A DNA stretch of 64,000 bases. Source: Thioclava indica. Lineage in GTDB: Bacteria; Pseudomonadota; Alphaproteobacteria; Rhodobacterales; Rhodobacteraceae. The DNA lies in NCBI RefSeq assembly GCF_000714545.1, contig NZ_AUNB01000084.1, forward strand, positions 62,001 through 126,000, given 5' to 3'. The position numbers and the translations under genes were made by a program. Position 1 is the stretch's first letter. Every line of letters begins with the position of its first letter. The notes beneath the pieces were generated by a model. The model did no database searches and was not told the origin of the DNA. It worked only from the letters and a program-made list of their open reading frames with translations. This document shows positions 19,369 through 28,215 of the stretch, in pieces.

Positions 19369-21282
19369 TTATTTGCGCTCGTCGTCGCCCATATCTTCGA
19401 AATCGGCATCGACAATATCGTCATCGACATCGCGCGGCTCGTCTTCAGGAGACGCATCGGCTTCACCGGATTTCTCTTGCTCGGCCTTGTAGATCGCCTC
19501 GCCAAGTTTCATCGCAGCCTCGGTGAGGTTTTGCACCGCACCTTTGATCTTGCCGACTTCATCGGTCTTGAGCGCCTCTTCCAAAGCGTTGGCCGCCAGT
19601 TCGATCACTTCGACCGTCGAGGCATCGACCTTATCTCCATGCTCTTCCAGCGATTTACGCGTCGAGTGCAGCAGCGATTCGCCCTGGTTGCGGGTCTCGA
19701 CCAGTTCCTTGCGGGACTTGTCCGCGTCGGCATTCGCCTCGGCGTCCTGCACCATTTTGTCGATCTCGTCATCGGACAAGCCGCCCGAAGCCTGAATCGT
19801 GATCTTGTGCTCTTTGCCAGTGCCTTTGTCTTTGGCCGACACGGACACAATACCATCGGCATTGATATCAAAAGTCACTTCGATCTGGGGCATGCCGCGC
19901 GGAGCGGGCGGAATGTCCTCCAAGTTGAACTGACCGAGGATCTTGTTGTCCGCCGCCATCTCGCGCTCACCCTGGAAGACCCGGATCGTCACCGCGTTCT
20001 GGTTGTCCTCGGCGGTCGAGAAGATCTGGCTTTTCTTGGTCGGGATCGTCGTGTTGCGGTCGATCAGGCGGGTGAACACACCACCCAGCGTCTCGATACC
20101 CAACGACAGCGGGGTCACATCCAGCAGCACCACGTCTTTGACGTCGCCTTGCAACACGCCAGCCTGAATGGCCGCACCCATTGCCACAACCTCATCGGGG
20201 TTCACGCCTTTGTTAGGCTCTTTCCCGAAGAACTTGGTGACCTCTTCGACGACTTTCGGCATCCGGGTCATACCACCGACCAGAACGATCTCGTCGATTT
20301 CGTCCTTGCTGACACCGGCGTCTTTCAACGCGGCGGCACAGGGCTTCATCGAGGATTTGATCAGATCACCAACAAGGCTTTCCAGCTTGGCGCGGGTCAG
20401 CTTCATGACCATGTGCAGCGGCGTACCGTCCTTGCCCATCGAGATGAAGGGCTGGTTGATCTCGGTCTGGCTGGAAGAAGACAGCTCGATCTTGGCTTTC
20501 TCAGCGGCTTCTTTCAAACGCTGAAGCGCCATCTTGTCTTTGGTCAGATCGACGCCGTGCTCTTTTTTGAACTCGTCAGCCAGATAGTTGACGATCCGCA
20601 TGTCGAAATCTTCACCACCAAGGAACGTGTCGCCATTGGTCGATTTCACTTCGAACAGGCCATCGTCGATCTCAAGGATCGTGATGTCGAACGTACCACC
20701 GCCAAGGTCATAAACGGCGATCGTCTTGGTTTCTTTTTTCTCCAGACCATAGGCCAGCGCAGCCGCGGTCGGCTCGTTTATGATGCGCAGCACTTCAAGG
20801 CCGGCAATCTTGCCAGCGTCTTTGGTCGCTTGACGCTGAGCGTCATTGAAATAGGCGGGAACGGTGATGACGGCTTGCGTCACTTCCTCGCCCAAATAGC
20901 TCTCGGCGGTTTCTTTCATCTTCTGCAAGATCACAGCCGAGACCTGTGCGGGGGAGTATTTCTCACCCCTCACCTCAACCCATGCGTCGCCATTGCCACC
21001 ATCGACAATGTCATAAGGCACAAGTTTCTTGTCCTTCTCGACTTCTGCATCGGTCGTGCGACGCCCGATCAGGCGTTTGACCGCGAAAACGGTGTTGGAC
21101 GGGTTGGTAACAGCCTGGCGTTTTGCCGGTTGGCCGACCAGACGTTCATCGTCGGTATAGGCGACGATCGAGGGCGTCGTGCGCGCCCCTTCGGAGTTTT
21201 CGATCACACGGGGCTGCGCGCCGTCCATGATAGCCACGCAGCTATTGGTGGTCCCGAGGTCGATGCCGATTACTTTGGCCAT
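19369..21282 (-). CDS. dnaK: Chaperone DnaK (Hsp70)
   Basis: DnaK is the main ATP-dependent Hsp70 chaperone. The 637 residues begin [17 protein letters not shown] with the ATPase phosphate-1 motif; the ATPase domain ends near residue 385, followed by the linker [13 protein letters not shown], the substrate-binding beta domain, the helical lid and the acidic C-terminal tail ending near [14 protein letters not shown]. The ribosome-binding site is GAGAGGGA. It leads the dnaK-dnaJ pair; grpE is not adjacent. A possible heat-shock promoter lies 20-45 bp upstream. Confidence 0.99.
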   Translation of the reverse strand: MAKVIGIDLGTTNSCVAIMDGAQPRVIENSEGARTTPSIVAYTDDERLVGQPAKRQAVTNPSNTVFAVKRLIGRRTTDAEVEKDKKLVPYDIVDGGNGDAWVEVRGEKYSPAQVSAVILQKMKETAESYLGEEVTQAVITVPAYFNDAQRQATKDAGKIAGLEVLRIINEPTAAALAYGLEKKETKTIAVYDLGGGTFDITILEIDDGLFEVKSTNGDTFLGGEDFDMRIVNYLADEFKKEHGVDLTKDKMALQRLKEAAEKAKIELSSSSQTEINQPFISMGKDGTPLHMVMKLTRAKLESLVGDLIKSSMKPCAAALKDAGVSKDEIDEIVLVGGMTRMPKVVEEVTKFFGKEPNKGVNPDEVVAMGAAIQAGVLQGDVKDVVLLDVTPLSLGIETLGGVFTRLIDRNTTIPTKKSQIFSTAEDNQNAVTIRVFQGEREMAADNKILGQFNLEDIPPAPRGMPQIEVTFDINADGIVSVSAKDKGTGKEHKITIQASGGLSDDEIDKMVQDAEANADADKSRKELVETRNQGESLLHSTRKSLEEHGDKVDASTVEVIELAANALEEALKTDEVGKIKGAVQNLTEAAMKLGEAIYKAEQEKSGEADASPEDEPRDVDDDIVDADFEDMGDDERK

Positions 21283-21301
21283 GATATTCCCTCTCTTGGC
21301 G

Positions 21302-21327
21302 ATATGGTGGGGAGCGGGTCCTGTAAG
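21302..21327 (-). promoter_or_regulatory. Candidate RpoH-type promoter for dnaK
   Basis: On the minus strand, CTTACAG (21321-21327) is separated by 12 bases from ACCATAT (21302-21308), about 20 bases before the dnaK ATG. This resembles the heat-shock sigma pattern CTTGAAA-N11-16-CCCATNT, with a good -10 and a weaker -35. No CIRCE element is present. The assignment is by eye only. Confidence 0.35.
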
Positions 21328-21475
21328 GCACCCGGCCCCTATCCCTTGGGTTTAAATTTCAACTTTCTGCCCAGACACGATAGTGGTCCGCGTCCGGCTT
21401 CGTTGCGTATATAAGGAGGCCGATTTCTGGCTGCAAGAACCGTCCCCCCATGAAGTCCGCGGGAAATTGACGAAA

Positions 21476-22102
21476 ATGGCGATGAATTCCGAAAAACGAC
21501 CGACCGCGCAGACAATTCGCGGCTTCCTGCATTATCCGGGCTGGCTCGGCGCGTCGGAACAAGCGGCGCTGCGCGATGACTTGCGCGCCGTGGTGACTGC
21601 CGCGCCGCTATTCTCGCCGATGACGCCTTATGGCAAGGCGATGTCGGTGCGTATGACCTCGGCGGGGCGGTTCGGTTGGGTCTCGGATCGGCGCGGTTAC
21701 CGCTATAGCGAGACCCACCCCAATGGCACCCCTTGGCCCAAGATCCCGCCCGCAATTCTGGCGATCTGGCGGGCGCTTTCGAACAGCGCGCACGATCCCG
21801 AATGCTGCCTGATCAATTTTTATTCCGAAGGCGCGAAAATGGGCCTGCACCAAGATCGCGACGAATCCGATTTCACCCACCCCGTGGTTTCGATCAGCCT
21901 TGGCGATGACGGGCTGTTCCGGATCGGCAATGACACGCGCGGCGGCAAGACCGAAAGTGTCTGGCTGCGCTCGGGTGATGTGATGGTGATGGGGGGTGAC
22001 GCGCGTCTGCTGTATCACGGGATTGACCGGATCGCGCCGGGCACCTCGACCTTGCTGCCTAAAGGCGGGCGCATCAATATCACGTTGCGCGTGGTGACCT
22101 GA
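21476..22102 (+). CDS. alkB: AlkB-type alpha-ketoglutarate-dependent DNA/RNA repair dioxygenase
   Basis: AlkB removes methyl lesions such as 1-methyladenine and 3-methylcytosine by oxidative demethylation, using Fe(II), oxygen and 2-oxoglutarate. The metal ligands HQD (His125, Asp127) and His181 are present, and RINITLR near the C-terminus supplies the 2-oxoglutarate arginine. The start at 21476 (MAMNSEKRPTAQ) gives 208 residues; MNSEK two codons later is equally possible, and a much longer upstream frame would run into the dnaK promoter region. It is divergent from dnaK. It is unrelated to the alkane hydroxylase at 45029. Confidence 0.94.
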   Translation: MAMNSEKRPTAQTIRGFLHYPGWLGASEQAALRDDLRAVVTAAPLFSPMTPYGKAMSVRMTSAGRFGWVSDRRGYRYSETHPNGTPWPKIPPAILAIWRALSNSAHDPECCLINFYSEGAKMGLHQDRDESDFTHPVVSISLGDDGLFRIGNDTRGGKTESVWLRSGDVMVMGGDARLLYHGIDRIAPGTSTLLPKGGRINITLRVVT

Positions 22103-22115
22103 ACGCCACGCCGCG

Positions 22116-25100
22116 TCAGGCCACCAGCGCCTCGGCCTTTTTCAGATCGACGGAAACAAGCTGGCTGACGCCTTGCTCTTGCATCGTCACACCGAACAGA
22201 CGATCCATCCGGCTCATCGTCACCGCGTGGTGGGTGATGATCAAGAACCGCGTGTCGGTGCGGCGGGTCATCTCATCGAGAAGATCGCAGAACCGGGTCA
22301 CGTTGGCGTCATCCAGCGGCGCGTCGACCTCATCCAGCACACAGATCGGTGCCGGATTCGCGAGGAACACCGCGAAAATCAGCGCCATCGCTGTCAGGGT
22401 CTGCTCGCCGCCCGACAACAGGCTCAGCGTGCTCAGTTTCTTGCCCGGCGGTTGGCACATGATCTCAAGCCCGGCCTCTAGCGGATCATCGCTTTCCACC
22501 AGTTCCAGTTTCGCCGTGCCACCGCCGAAAAGGTGGGTGAACAGCGTGGTGAAACTTTCGTTAACCTGCTCGAACGCGGTCAAAAGCCGCTCGCGCCCCT
22601 CGCGGTTCAGACCCGAAATCCCCGCGCGCAGCTTGCGGATCGCCTCTTCCAGATCGGACTTTTCCTTGACCAGCGCGTCGTGTTCGGTCTCGACTTCGCG
22701 CGCATCTTCTTCGGCGCGCAGGTTCACGGCGCCCAATGCCTCGCGCTGTCGTTTGAGACTGTTGACCTGCGTCTCTAGCGCCTCGACATCGGGCATCTTA
22801 TCGGGATCGCCCTCAATCGTTTCCAGCAACTGCTGCGGCGTGCACTCGGATTCTTCGCTGATGCGTTCGGCTGCATGGTTTACCGTCTCGCGCGCCGCAT
22901 CGACACGCGCCTCTGCCCGCGCACGGCCCTCGCGTGCCTCGCCTGCCAACCGCTCGGCCTCGCGCGCGCCAAATTGCGCCTCGCGCAGCGCGATTTCCGC
23001 CGCTGTCAGCTTATCGGTTGCCTCCGCCTGGCGCGCCTCTGCCGTGGTGATCGCCTCGGACAACTCGGCCCGTTTCTCGGCCAAAATCTCGGGGACGGCC
23101 CCCGCCTCATCCAACTCATCCTCGGTCTCAAGCTTGCGCGCCGCCAGCTCGGTCGAGCGTTTCTCTGCCGTCTCAAGGCGATGCCGCCACCCCGAGATTT
23201 CCTTGGTGATTTCTTGACGCCGCTTGAGACGCGCCTCGCCTTCGCGGCGAATTTCATCATGGCCGGACCGCTTGGTCATCATCGTCATGCGCGCGGCTTC
23301 GACCGTCATCTTGATCGCATCAACCTCGGATCGCGCGGCATCCAAATCAGGCAAACCGTTCAGGGCATTCTCTGCCTCGCGCAGCGCCATGCGCGCGCTG
23401 CTGGCCTCCTCCTCGTGACGCGTCACAGCAAGCTGGGCGCTTTCCAGTTTGGACCCCGCAATCGAGCGATCGCTCTCGGCCCGCGACAAGGCGCGCCCGG
23501 CCTCGGCCAGCTTGCGATCTGCCTCGCGGCGGGCATCGCGCGCAGCGACATCGGCACGTGAGGCTTCGGCCAGATGCTCTGTCAGCATCTCATGGGCCTG
23601 ACGCGCACCCTCGGCTCGCGCCGATATTTCCTCAAGGTCGCGTTTCAATTCCACCAGCCGGTTTAGCTGCTGCAAGCGCAGCGCCGCCGCCGTGGGCGCA
23701 TCTTCTGCCCCGGCGCGGAACCCGTCCCAGCGCCACAGGTCGCCCTCGGTCGAGACCAGCCGCTGGCCGGGGCGCAACTGTTCTTGCAAACGCGCGCCCT
23801 CATCCCAATCCGCGACCAAGCCGATTTGCGAAATCCGGCGCGCCAGAACGTCTGGCACTTCGACATGATCGGCCAGCGGCTCGATACCAACAGGCAGCGC
23901 CTGCGTATCATCATAGCCCGCCAGCACCTGCCAGCCGGTCGCCTCATCCCCCGAGACTTCAGGGGCGCGCAAATCATCGGCGAGTGCCGCACCCAGCGCC
24001 GCCTCATAGCCCTTGTCGACACGCACGCGGTCCAGCAGTTGCGTGCCGCCCGCACTTTCGCGCTCGACCAGCCGCGCCAAAGCCCCGACCTCGGCGCGCA
24101 ACGCGCCAGCCTCGCCCTCGGCCTCGGATCGTGCCGCGCGCGCAGCACTTTCGCGCGCCTGAATGTCGCCACGCGCCTCATCCGCAGCCGCAAGCGCCTC
24201 TTCGGCGGCCTCAGCGGCGGCTTGTGCTTCGGCTTGCGCCGTCTCAGCGCCGGTGAATTCGTCAGCCGACGTCGCAAGCGCTGCCTTTGCCGCCTGCGAA
24301 GCCTGCTTGGCCTGTTCCGCAGCAGCCTCGGATTTCTCAGCCGTCGCGCGATTATCCGTGACCAACCGCTGCGCCGATTGGTGGCGCGCGGCCAGACGCG
24401 CAACGTCTTCGGTCAGCTCCGACAGACGGGCCTCGCGGTCTTGCAAGATCGTGGCTGCCTCATGCGCGTCATCGGTCGCGCGCGCCAGTTTGTCCTCGTG
24501 GCCCTCGGATGCCTTGGCGATCTGACCCTGCTCCCATTCGAGCCGTTCAATCGTTTCACCCGCATCGCGGTTCAGCCCTGCCTCGCGGTCCATATCGCGC
24601 ATCAACTGCTCAATCCGGCCCTGCAACGTGGCGATGCGGGCGCGCGCCTGATCTTCCTGATCCGACAGCGCGTCGCGCTCTACCACCAACCGCTGCAAGA
24701 TCGCCGCTGCGACGGTCTGTTCTTCGCGCAAGGGCGGCAATGCCTCTTCTCGCGCGACACGAGCAGCCTCGGCCTCGCGCGCGGTGCGTTCGGCTTGCGC
24801 GGCGTTGGTCACCTGCTCGCGCAAAGCCGATTGCGCGGCCTCACGGGCGAGATCAGCCTCACGCCAGCGGCGATAGAGCAACATTCCCTCGGCGCGGCGC
24901 AGATCATCGCCAATTGTGCGATAGCGGGCGGCTTGGCGGGCCTGCCGTGCCAGCTGCGCCAGTTGCGCCGCGAGTTGTTCGATCACGTCATCGACGCGGA
25001 TCAGGTTCTGCTCGGCCCCGTTCAGCTTCAACTCGGCCTCATGGCGGCGTTGATATAGACCTGAAATCCCCGCAGCTTCTTCCAGAATGCGTCGCCGCGC

Positions 25101-25574
25101 CTTTGGTTTGGCGTTGATCAGCTCGGAAATCTGGCCCTGCCGTACCAGCGCCGGGCTATGCGCGCCCGTCGAGGCATCGGCGAACAACATCTGCACATCG
25201 CGCGCGCGCACATCTTTCGAGTTCACCTTATAGGCCGAGCCCGCATCGCGCGTGATCCGCCGGATAATTTCCAGCCCGTCGCTATCGTTGAACCCGGATG
25301 GTGCAAGCCGTTCGGTATTGTCGATTTGCAGTGACACTTCGGCAAAGTTGCGCGCCCCGCGCGAGGAGGCGCCTGCGAAGATCACATCCTCCATCCCACC
25401 GCCGCGCATCGCCGAGGCACGGTGCTCGCCCATCACCCAGCGCAGCGCCTCAAGCAGGTTGGATTTGCCGCAGCCATTAGGCCCGACAACTCCGGTCAGC
25501 CCGTCGTGAATCACCAGATCAGTGGGATCGACAAAGCTTTTAAAACCGTTGAGACGTAGCCGAGAGAAGCGCAA
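22116..25574 (-). CDS. smc: Chromosome segregation ATPase SMC
   Basis: SMC forms the condensin-like ring that compacts and segregates the chromosome. The 1152-residue protein has Walker A GPNGCGKS at 31-38, long coiled coils (about 170-480 and 670-985) around a hinge at about 485-650, and the C-terminal signature LSGGEQTLTAMAL followed by Walker B VLDEVDAPLDDANV. In many Rhodobacterales smc follows dsbA in the mutY-dciA-dsbA group; here that group is about 17 kb away. The divergent gap upstream holds a DnaA box and a perfect palindrome. Partner genes scpA and scpB are not in the window. Confidence 0.98.
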   Translation of the reverse strand: MRFSRLRLNGFKSFVDPTDLVIHDGLTGVVGPNGCGKSNLLEALRWVMGEHRASAMRGGGMEDVIFAGASSRGARNFAEVSLQIDNTERLAPSGFNDSDGLEIIRRITRDAGSAYKVNSKDVRARDVQMLFADASTGAHSPALVRQGQISELINAKPKARRRILEEAAGISGLYQRRHEAELKLNGAEQNLIRVDDVIEQLAAQLAQLARQARQAARYRTIGDDLRRAEGMLLYRRWREADLAREAAQSALREQVTNAAQAERTAREAEAARVAREEALPPLREEQTVAAAILQRLVVERDALSDQEDQARARIATLQGRIEQLMRDMDREAGLNRDAGETIERLEWEQGQIAKASEGHEDKLARATDDAHEAATILQDREARLSELTEDVARLAARHQSAQRLVTDNRATAEKSEAAAEQAKQASQAAKAALATSADEFTGAETAQAEAQAAAEAAEEALAAADEARGDIQARESAARAARSEAEGEAGALRAEVGALARLVERESAGGTQLLDRVRVDKGYEAALGAALADDLRAPEVSGDEATGWQVLAGYDDTQALPVGIEPLADHVEVPDVLARRISQIGLVADWDEGARLQEQLRPGQRLVSTEGDLWRWDGFRAGAEDAPTAAALRLQQLNRLVELKRDLEEISARAEGARQAHEMLTEHLAEASRADVAARDARREADRKLAEAGRALSRAESDRSIAGSKLESAQLAVTRHEEEASSARMALREAENALNGLPDLDAARSEVDAIKMTVEAARMTMMTKRSGHDEIRREGEARLKRRQEITKEISGWRHRLETAEKRSTELAARKLETEDELDEAGAVPEILAEKRAELSEAITTAEARQAEATDKLTAAEIALREAQFGAREAERLAGEAREGRARAEARVDAARETVNHAAERISEESECTPQQLLETIEGDPDKMPDVEALETQVNSLKRQREALGAVNLRAEEDAREVETEHDALVKEKSDLEEAIRKLRAGISGLNREGRERLLTAFEQVNESFTTLFTHLFGGGTAKLELVESDDPLEAGLEIMCQPPGKKLSTLSLLSGGEQTLTAMALIFAVFLANPAPICVLDEVDAPLDDANVTRFCDLLDEMTRRTDTRFLIITHHAVTMSRMDRLFGVTMQEQGVSQLVSVDLKKAEALVA

Positions 25575-25672
25575 ATGCCCTGCCTTTCCGAATCTGTGAC
25601 GCGTTGGGAAGTTTCCGTAGACAACGCCTGCAAGTCAACCGAAACGCCCCTCATATCGCGGCTCTGCCTCGC

Positions 25673-25681
25673 TTATCCACA
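25673..25681 (+). promoter_or_regulatory. Perfect DnaA-box sequence upstream of smc
   Basis: TTATCCACA, the strong consensus DnaA box, occurs at 25673-25681, about 100 bp upstream of the smc start. Only one full box is seen, so this is not an origin; it could be a DnaA-regulated promoter or titration site, or chance. Confidence 0.5.
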
Positions 25682-25737
25682 AGATATTGGCGTTTTCCCG
25701 CGCAAGCCGATCCCGAAATGGCCGTCATACGCGGATT

Positions 25738-25753
25738 GCGCGAAATTTCGCGC
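25738..25753. promoter_or_regulatory. Perfect 16-bp palindrome between smc and the TsoY-like gene
   Basis: GCGCGAAATTTCGCGC reads the same on both strands with no spacer. It lies 164 bp upstream of smc and 88 bp upstream of the divergent gene at 25842, the position expected for a dimeric repressor's operator. No regulator gene is adjacent, so the binder is unknown. Confidence 0.55.
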
Positions 25754-25841
25754 GTGGCCACGCCGCGACGCCCTGCCGCATAGGAATCTCACGGGGGCGT
25801 GACCATCATATTCACGAAGCTGAATTTATTGGAGCCATTCC

Positions 25842-27047
25842 ATGACCCATTCAACACGCCCGGCGGATCGCTATTCGCCCCTCTATTTCTTGGCCTCGCT
25901 TGGCGCAGGCGGGACAGCCGTGACGTTTTTCCTCTGGCTCTATTTCTGGGTGCCCCATCCGGGTCAATCCGTGCCGGTCTTTGAAGATATCTCGGCGGCG
26001 CTTACATCCGGCCCCCTCTTGCAAAAGGTAATGATCGTCGCGGCGATGGTGGGCATCTTGTTCTTCGCCTATCACAACATCCGACTGCTGATCTGGAACC
26101 TGCGCCAGCTTTCGGACTTCAAGAAAACCGATGCCTATCGCGCGCTCAGCGCCTCAAACGCCCAGACGCAACTGACGGCGATGCCACTGACCATCGCGAT
26201 GACGATCAATGTCGGTTTCATCCTTGGAATGGTGTTCGTACCCGGCCTCTGGTCGGTCGTGGAATACCTGTTCCCGCTGGCCATTATCGCCTTCACCGCA
26301 ACGGGGGGTCTGGCGCTGGCGCAGGTTGGCAGCTTCCTTGGACGGGTCAAAACCGAAGGCGGCTTTGACTGGACCGCGAATGGCTCTTTCGCGCAGATGC
26401 TGCCGGCTTTCGCACTGTCGATGGTCGGCGTCGGGCTGGCTGCGCCCGGGGCGCTGTCGCATGTCGCGCTGACCTCGGGGATCGCGATCATGCTGGCAAC
26501 TTTCTTCATGATGGCGGCGCTGCTGGTGGGGCTTGTGGCGCTGGTTCTTGGGGTTCATTCGATGATGAGCCACGGCACCACCCCCGAGGCCGCGCCCACG
26601 ATCATGGTCGTCATTCCGATCCTGACGGTGCTGGGCATTCTCGGGATGCGAGTCAATCACGGGCTGCATGTGAATTTCGAAGATCATTCGACCGCAGCGC
26701 AGGTGCTGATGTTCCTGACCAAGACCTATTCGGTGCAGATCCTGTTTGCGCTGCTCGGAATCGAAATGCTGCGCCGCGTCGGCTACGCCAAACGCTTCCT
26801 GTTCGGGGCCGAGAATTCGGCGGGAGCCTATGCGCTGGTCTGCCCGGCGGTGGCATTCGGCGTGATGACGCAGTTCTGGCTCAATGCCGGGCTGGTGCAA
26901 TCGGGTCTGGTTACCAAGTTCTCGCTGGCGTTCTGGCTGCTATCGCTGATCGCCTTTGCGGCGCAGGGGCTGGCGATCTGGCTCGTGCTGCATCTGAACC
27001 GCCGCCACTTCGGGCGCGTTGCGGCGCAGCCGGTGCCCGCCGAATAA
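25842..27047 (+). CDS. Polytopic membrane protein resembling TsoY / TDT-type transporters
   Basis: The 401 residues hold about ten transmembrane helices, with a conserved-looking N-terminus DRYSPLYFLASLGAGGTAV, FWVPHPGQSVPVFEDI at about 35-50, and an HNIRLLIWNLRQL loop. The layout resembles tellurite-resistance/dicarboxylate (TDT) family transporters, and I recall near-identical N-terminal motifs in proteins named TsoY, a family that includes selenoproteins in some species; no in-frame UGA is present here. Substrate unknown. It ends in a clear terminator, so it is transcribed alone. It is divergent from smc and precedes lrgAB. Confidence 0.72.
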   Translation: MTHSTRPADRYSPLYFLASLGAGGTAVTFFLWLYFWVPHPGQSVPVFEDISAALTSGPLLQKVMIVAAMVGILFFAYHNIRLLIWNLRQLSDFKKTDAYRALSASNAQTQLTAMPLTIAMTINVGFILGMVFVPGLWSVVEYLFPLAIIAFTATGGLALAQVGSFLGRVKTEGGFDWTANGSFAQMLPAFALSMVGVGLAAPGALSHVALTSGIAIMLATFFMMAALLVGLVALVLGVHSMMSHGTTPEAAPTIMVVIPILTVLGILGMRVNHGLHVNFEDHSTAAQVLMFLTKTYSVQILFALLGIEMLRRVGYAKRFLFGAENSAGAYALVCPAVAFGVMTQFWLNAGLVQSGLVTKFSLAFWLLSLIAFAAQGLAIWLVLHLNRRHFGRVAAQPVPAE

Positions 27048-27068
27048 CCAAGGCCGAGCCATGCAGAC

Positions 27069-27103
27069 AGGGCCGTGCGGATATGTCCCGCGCGGCCCTT
27101 TTT
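27069..27103 (+). terminator. Intrinsic terminator after the TsoY-like gene
   Basis: AGGGCCG-T-GCGG pairs with CCGC-G-CGGCCCT around a 7-base loop and runs into TTTTT. It begins 22 bp after the stop. Confidence 0.92.
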
Positions 27104-27152
27104 CTTTGCCGTCCCGTGCCCTAGCATCCCGCCGTTCACCAAGGAGCCCTCA

Positions 27153-27509
27153 ATGATCCCCGCTTTATCCCGGATCTTGCTGTTCCAACTGATCGGCGAG
27201 ATCCTGTCGCGCGCGCTGATGCTGCCGCTGCCCGGCCCGGTTCTGGGCATGATCTTTCTGCTCATCGCGCTCAGCGCCTCAACCCGTATTCAGCAAATCG
27301 TGCGCCCCGTCGCGCAGTTCATTCTTGCGCATCTGTCGCTGCTGTTTGTGCCTGCGGGGGTCGGGATCATCGCGCATCTTGGCGAGTTGCAAGCGCATGG
27401 GTTTGGCTTGGCGCTGGCGCTGGTGGTGTCAACGATGGCGGCGATTATTGCGGGTGCTGCCGCTTTTTCGGTCGTGGCGAAACTGATCGGGAGCGTCTCT
27501 GATGACTGA
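27153..27509 (+). CDS. CidA/LrgA family holin-like membrane protein
   Basis: CidA/LrgA proteins are small membrane proteins that, with CidB/LrgB partners, influence murein hydrolase activity, autolysis or, in some bacteria and plants, transport of glycolate/pyruvate-like acids. The start at 27153 (MIPALSRILLFQLIG) has AAGGAG 7 bases upstream and gives 118 residues with four predicted helices and the family stretch LPLPGPVLGMIFL. The stop overlaps the next gene's start by 8 bases, coupling the pair. Confidence 0.93.
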   Translation: MIPALSRILLFQLIGEILSRALMLPLPGPVLGMIFLLIALSASTRIQQIVRPVAQFILAHLSLLFVPAGVGIIAHLGELQAHGFGLALALVVSTMAAIIAGAAAFSVVAKLIGSVSDD

Positions 27510-28215
27510 TCCATTCAAGCTGTGGTCTTACCTATCATCCGAGCCGCTCTTGTGGCTTTGGGCCACCTTGGTCGCTTATTGGATAGGGGATTTCCTGTTT
27601 CGTGCGTCCCGGCGCAGCCCCTTTGCCAATCCGGTGATGATCGCCGTGGTGATCCTTGGAACGGTGTTGCTGATGACTCACACACCTTACGAGCGCTATT
27701 TCAAGGGCGCTCAATTCGTCCATTTCATGCTGGGTCCAGCGACAGTGTGTCTGGCTGTTCCGCTGCATGCCAATCTGCCCAAGGTCAAACGCGCGCTGTT
27801 GCCGATTGTGGCGGGGTTGGTCGTGGGATCGACGACCGCGATCGTCAGCGTTCTGGCGATTGCCAAGGCGATGGGCGCGGGGCCGGTTCTGCTGGCGTCG
27901 CTTGCGCCGAAATCGGTGACAGCCCCCGTGGCCATCGGGATTTCTCAGCAACTGGGCGGCGAGCCGTCCTTGACCGCCGCGCTGACGATTATGACGGGCA
28001 TGATCGGCGCGATTGTGGTGACGCCGATGCTGAACGTACTGGGGTTTCGCGACTGGCGGGCACGCGGCTTGGCAGTGGGCGTCGCGGCCCATGGCATCGG
28101 CACGGCGCGCGCCTTTCAGGTGCATGAAACGAAGGGGGCGTTTGCCTCTATCGGGATGGGGATGAACGCGGTGCTGACGGCGTTTCTCGCGCCCGTAATC
28201 CTGAGCCTGTTTTAG
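27502..28215 (+). CDS. CidB/LrgB family membrane protein
   Basis: This is the larger partner of the CidA/LrgA protein just upstream. The 237 residues are strongly hydrophobic, with the family signatures LGPATVCLAVPLHAN (about 73-87) and SLTAALTIMTGMIGA (about 154-168), and a glycine-rich C-terminal region GVAAHGIGTARA. Whether the pair works in lysis control or in organic-acid transport cannot be told from sequence. Its stop codon overlaps the stop of the convergent TRIC gene by 3 bases (TTTAG serves both). Confidence 0.94.
   Translation: MTDPFKLWSYLSSEPLLWLWATLVAYWIGDFLFRASRRSPFANPVMIAVVILGTVLLMTHTPYERYFKGAQFVHFMLGPATVCLAVPLHANLPKVKRALLPIVAGLVVGSTTAIVSVLAIAKAMGAGPVLLASLAPKSVTAPVAIGISQQLGGEPSLTAALTIMTGMIGAIVVTPMLNVLGFRDWRARGLAVGVAAHGIGTARAFQVHETKGAFASIGMGMNAVLTAFLAPVILSLF

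Noticed and set aside
19315-21414. A 699-codon open frame on the plus strand opposite dnaK
   Set aside because: The antisense frame of dnaK is a well-known spurious long frame in GC-rich genomes; no ribosome-binding site is seen.
25673-25681. A replication origin near smc, suggested by the DnaA box
   Set aside because: Only one box, no AT-rich unwinding region, and no dnaA, parA or hemE-type neighbour in the window.
25575-25802. A 75-codon frame in the smc upstream gap
   Set aside because: No ribosome-binding site, unlike any known protein, and it runs across the DnaA box and palindrome; treated as non-coding.
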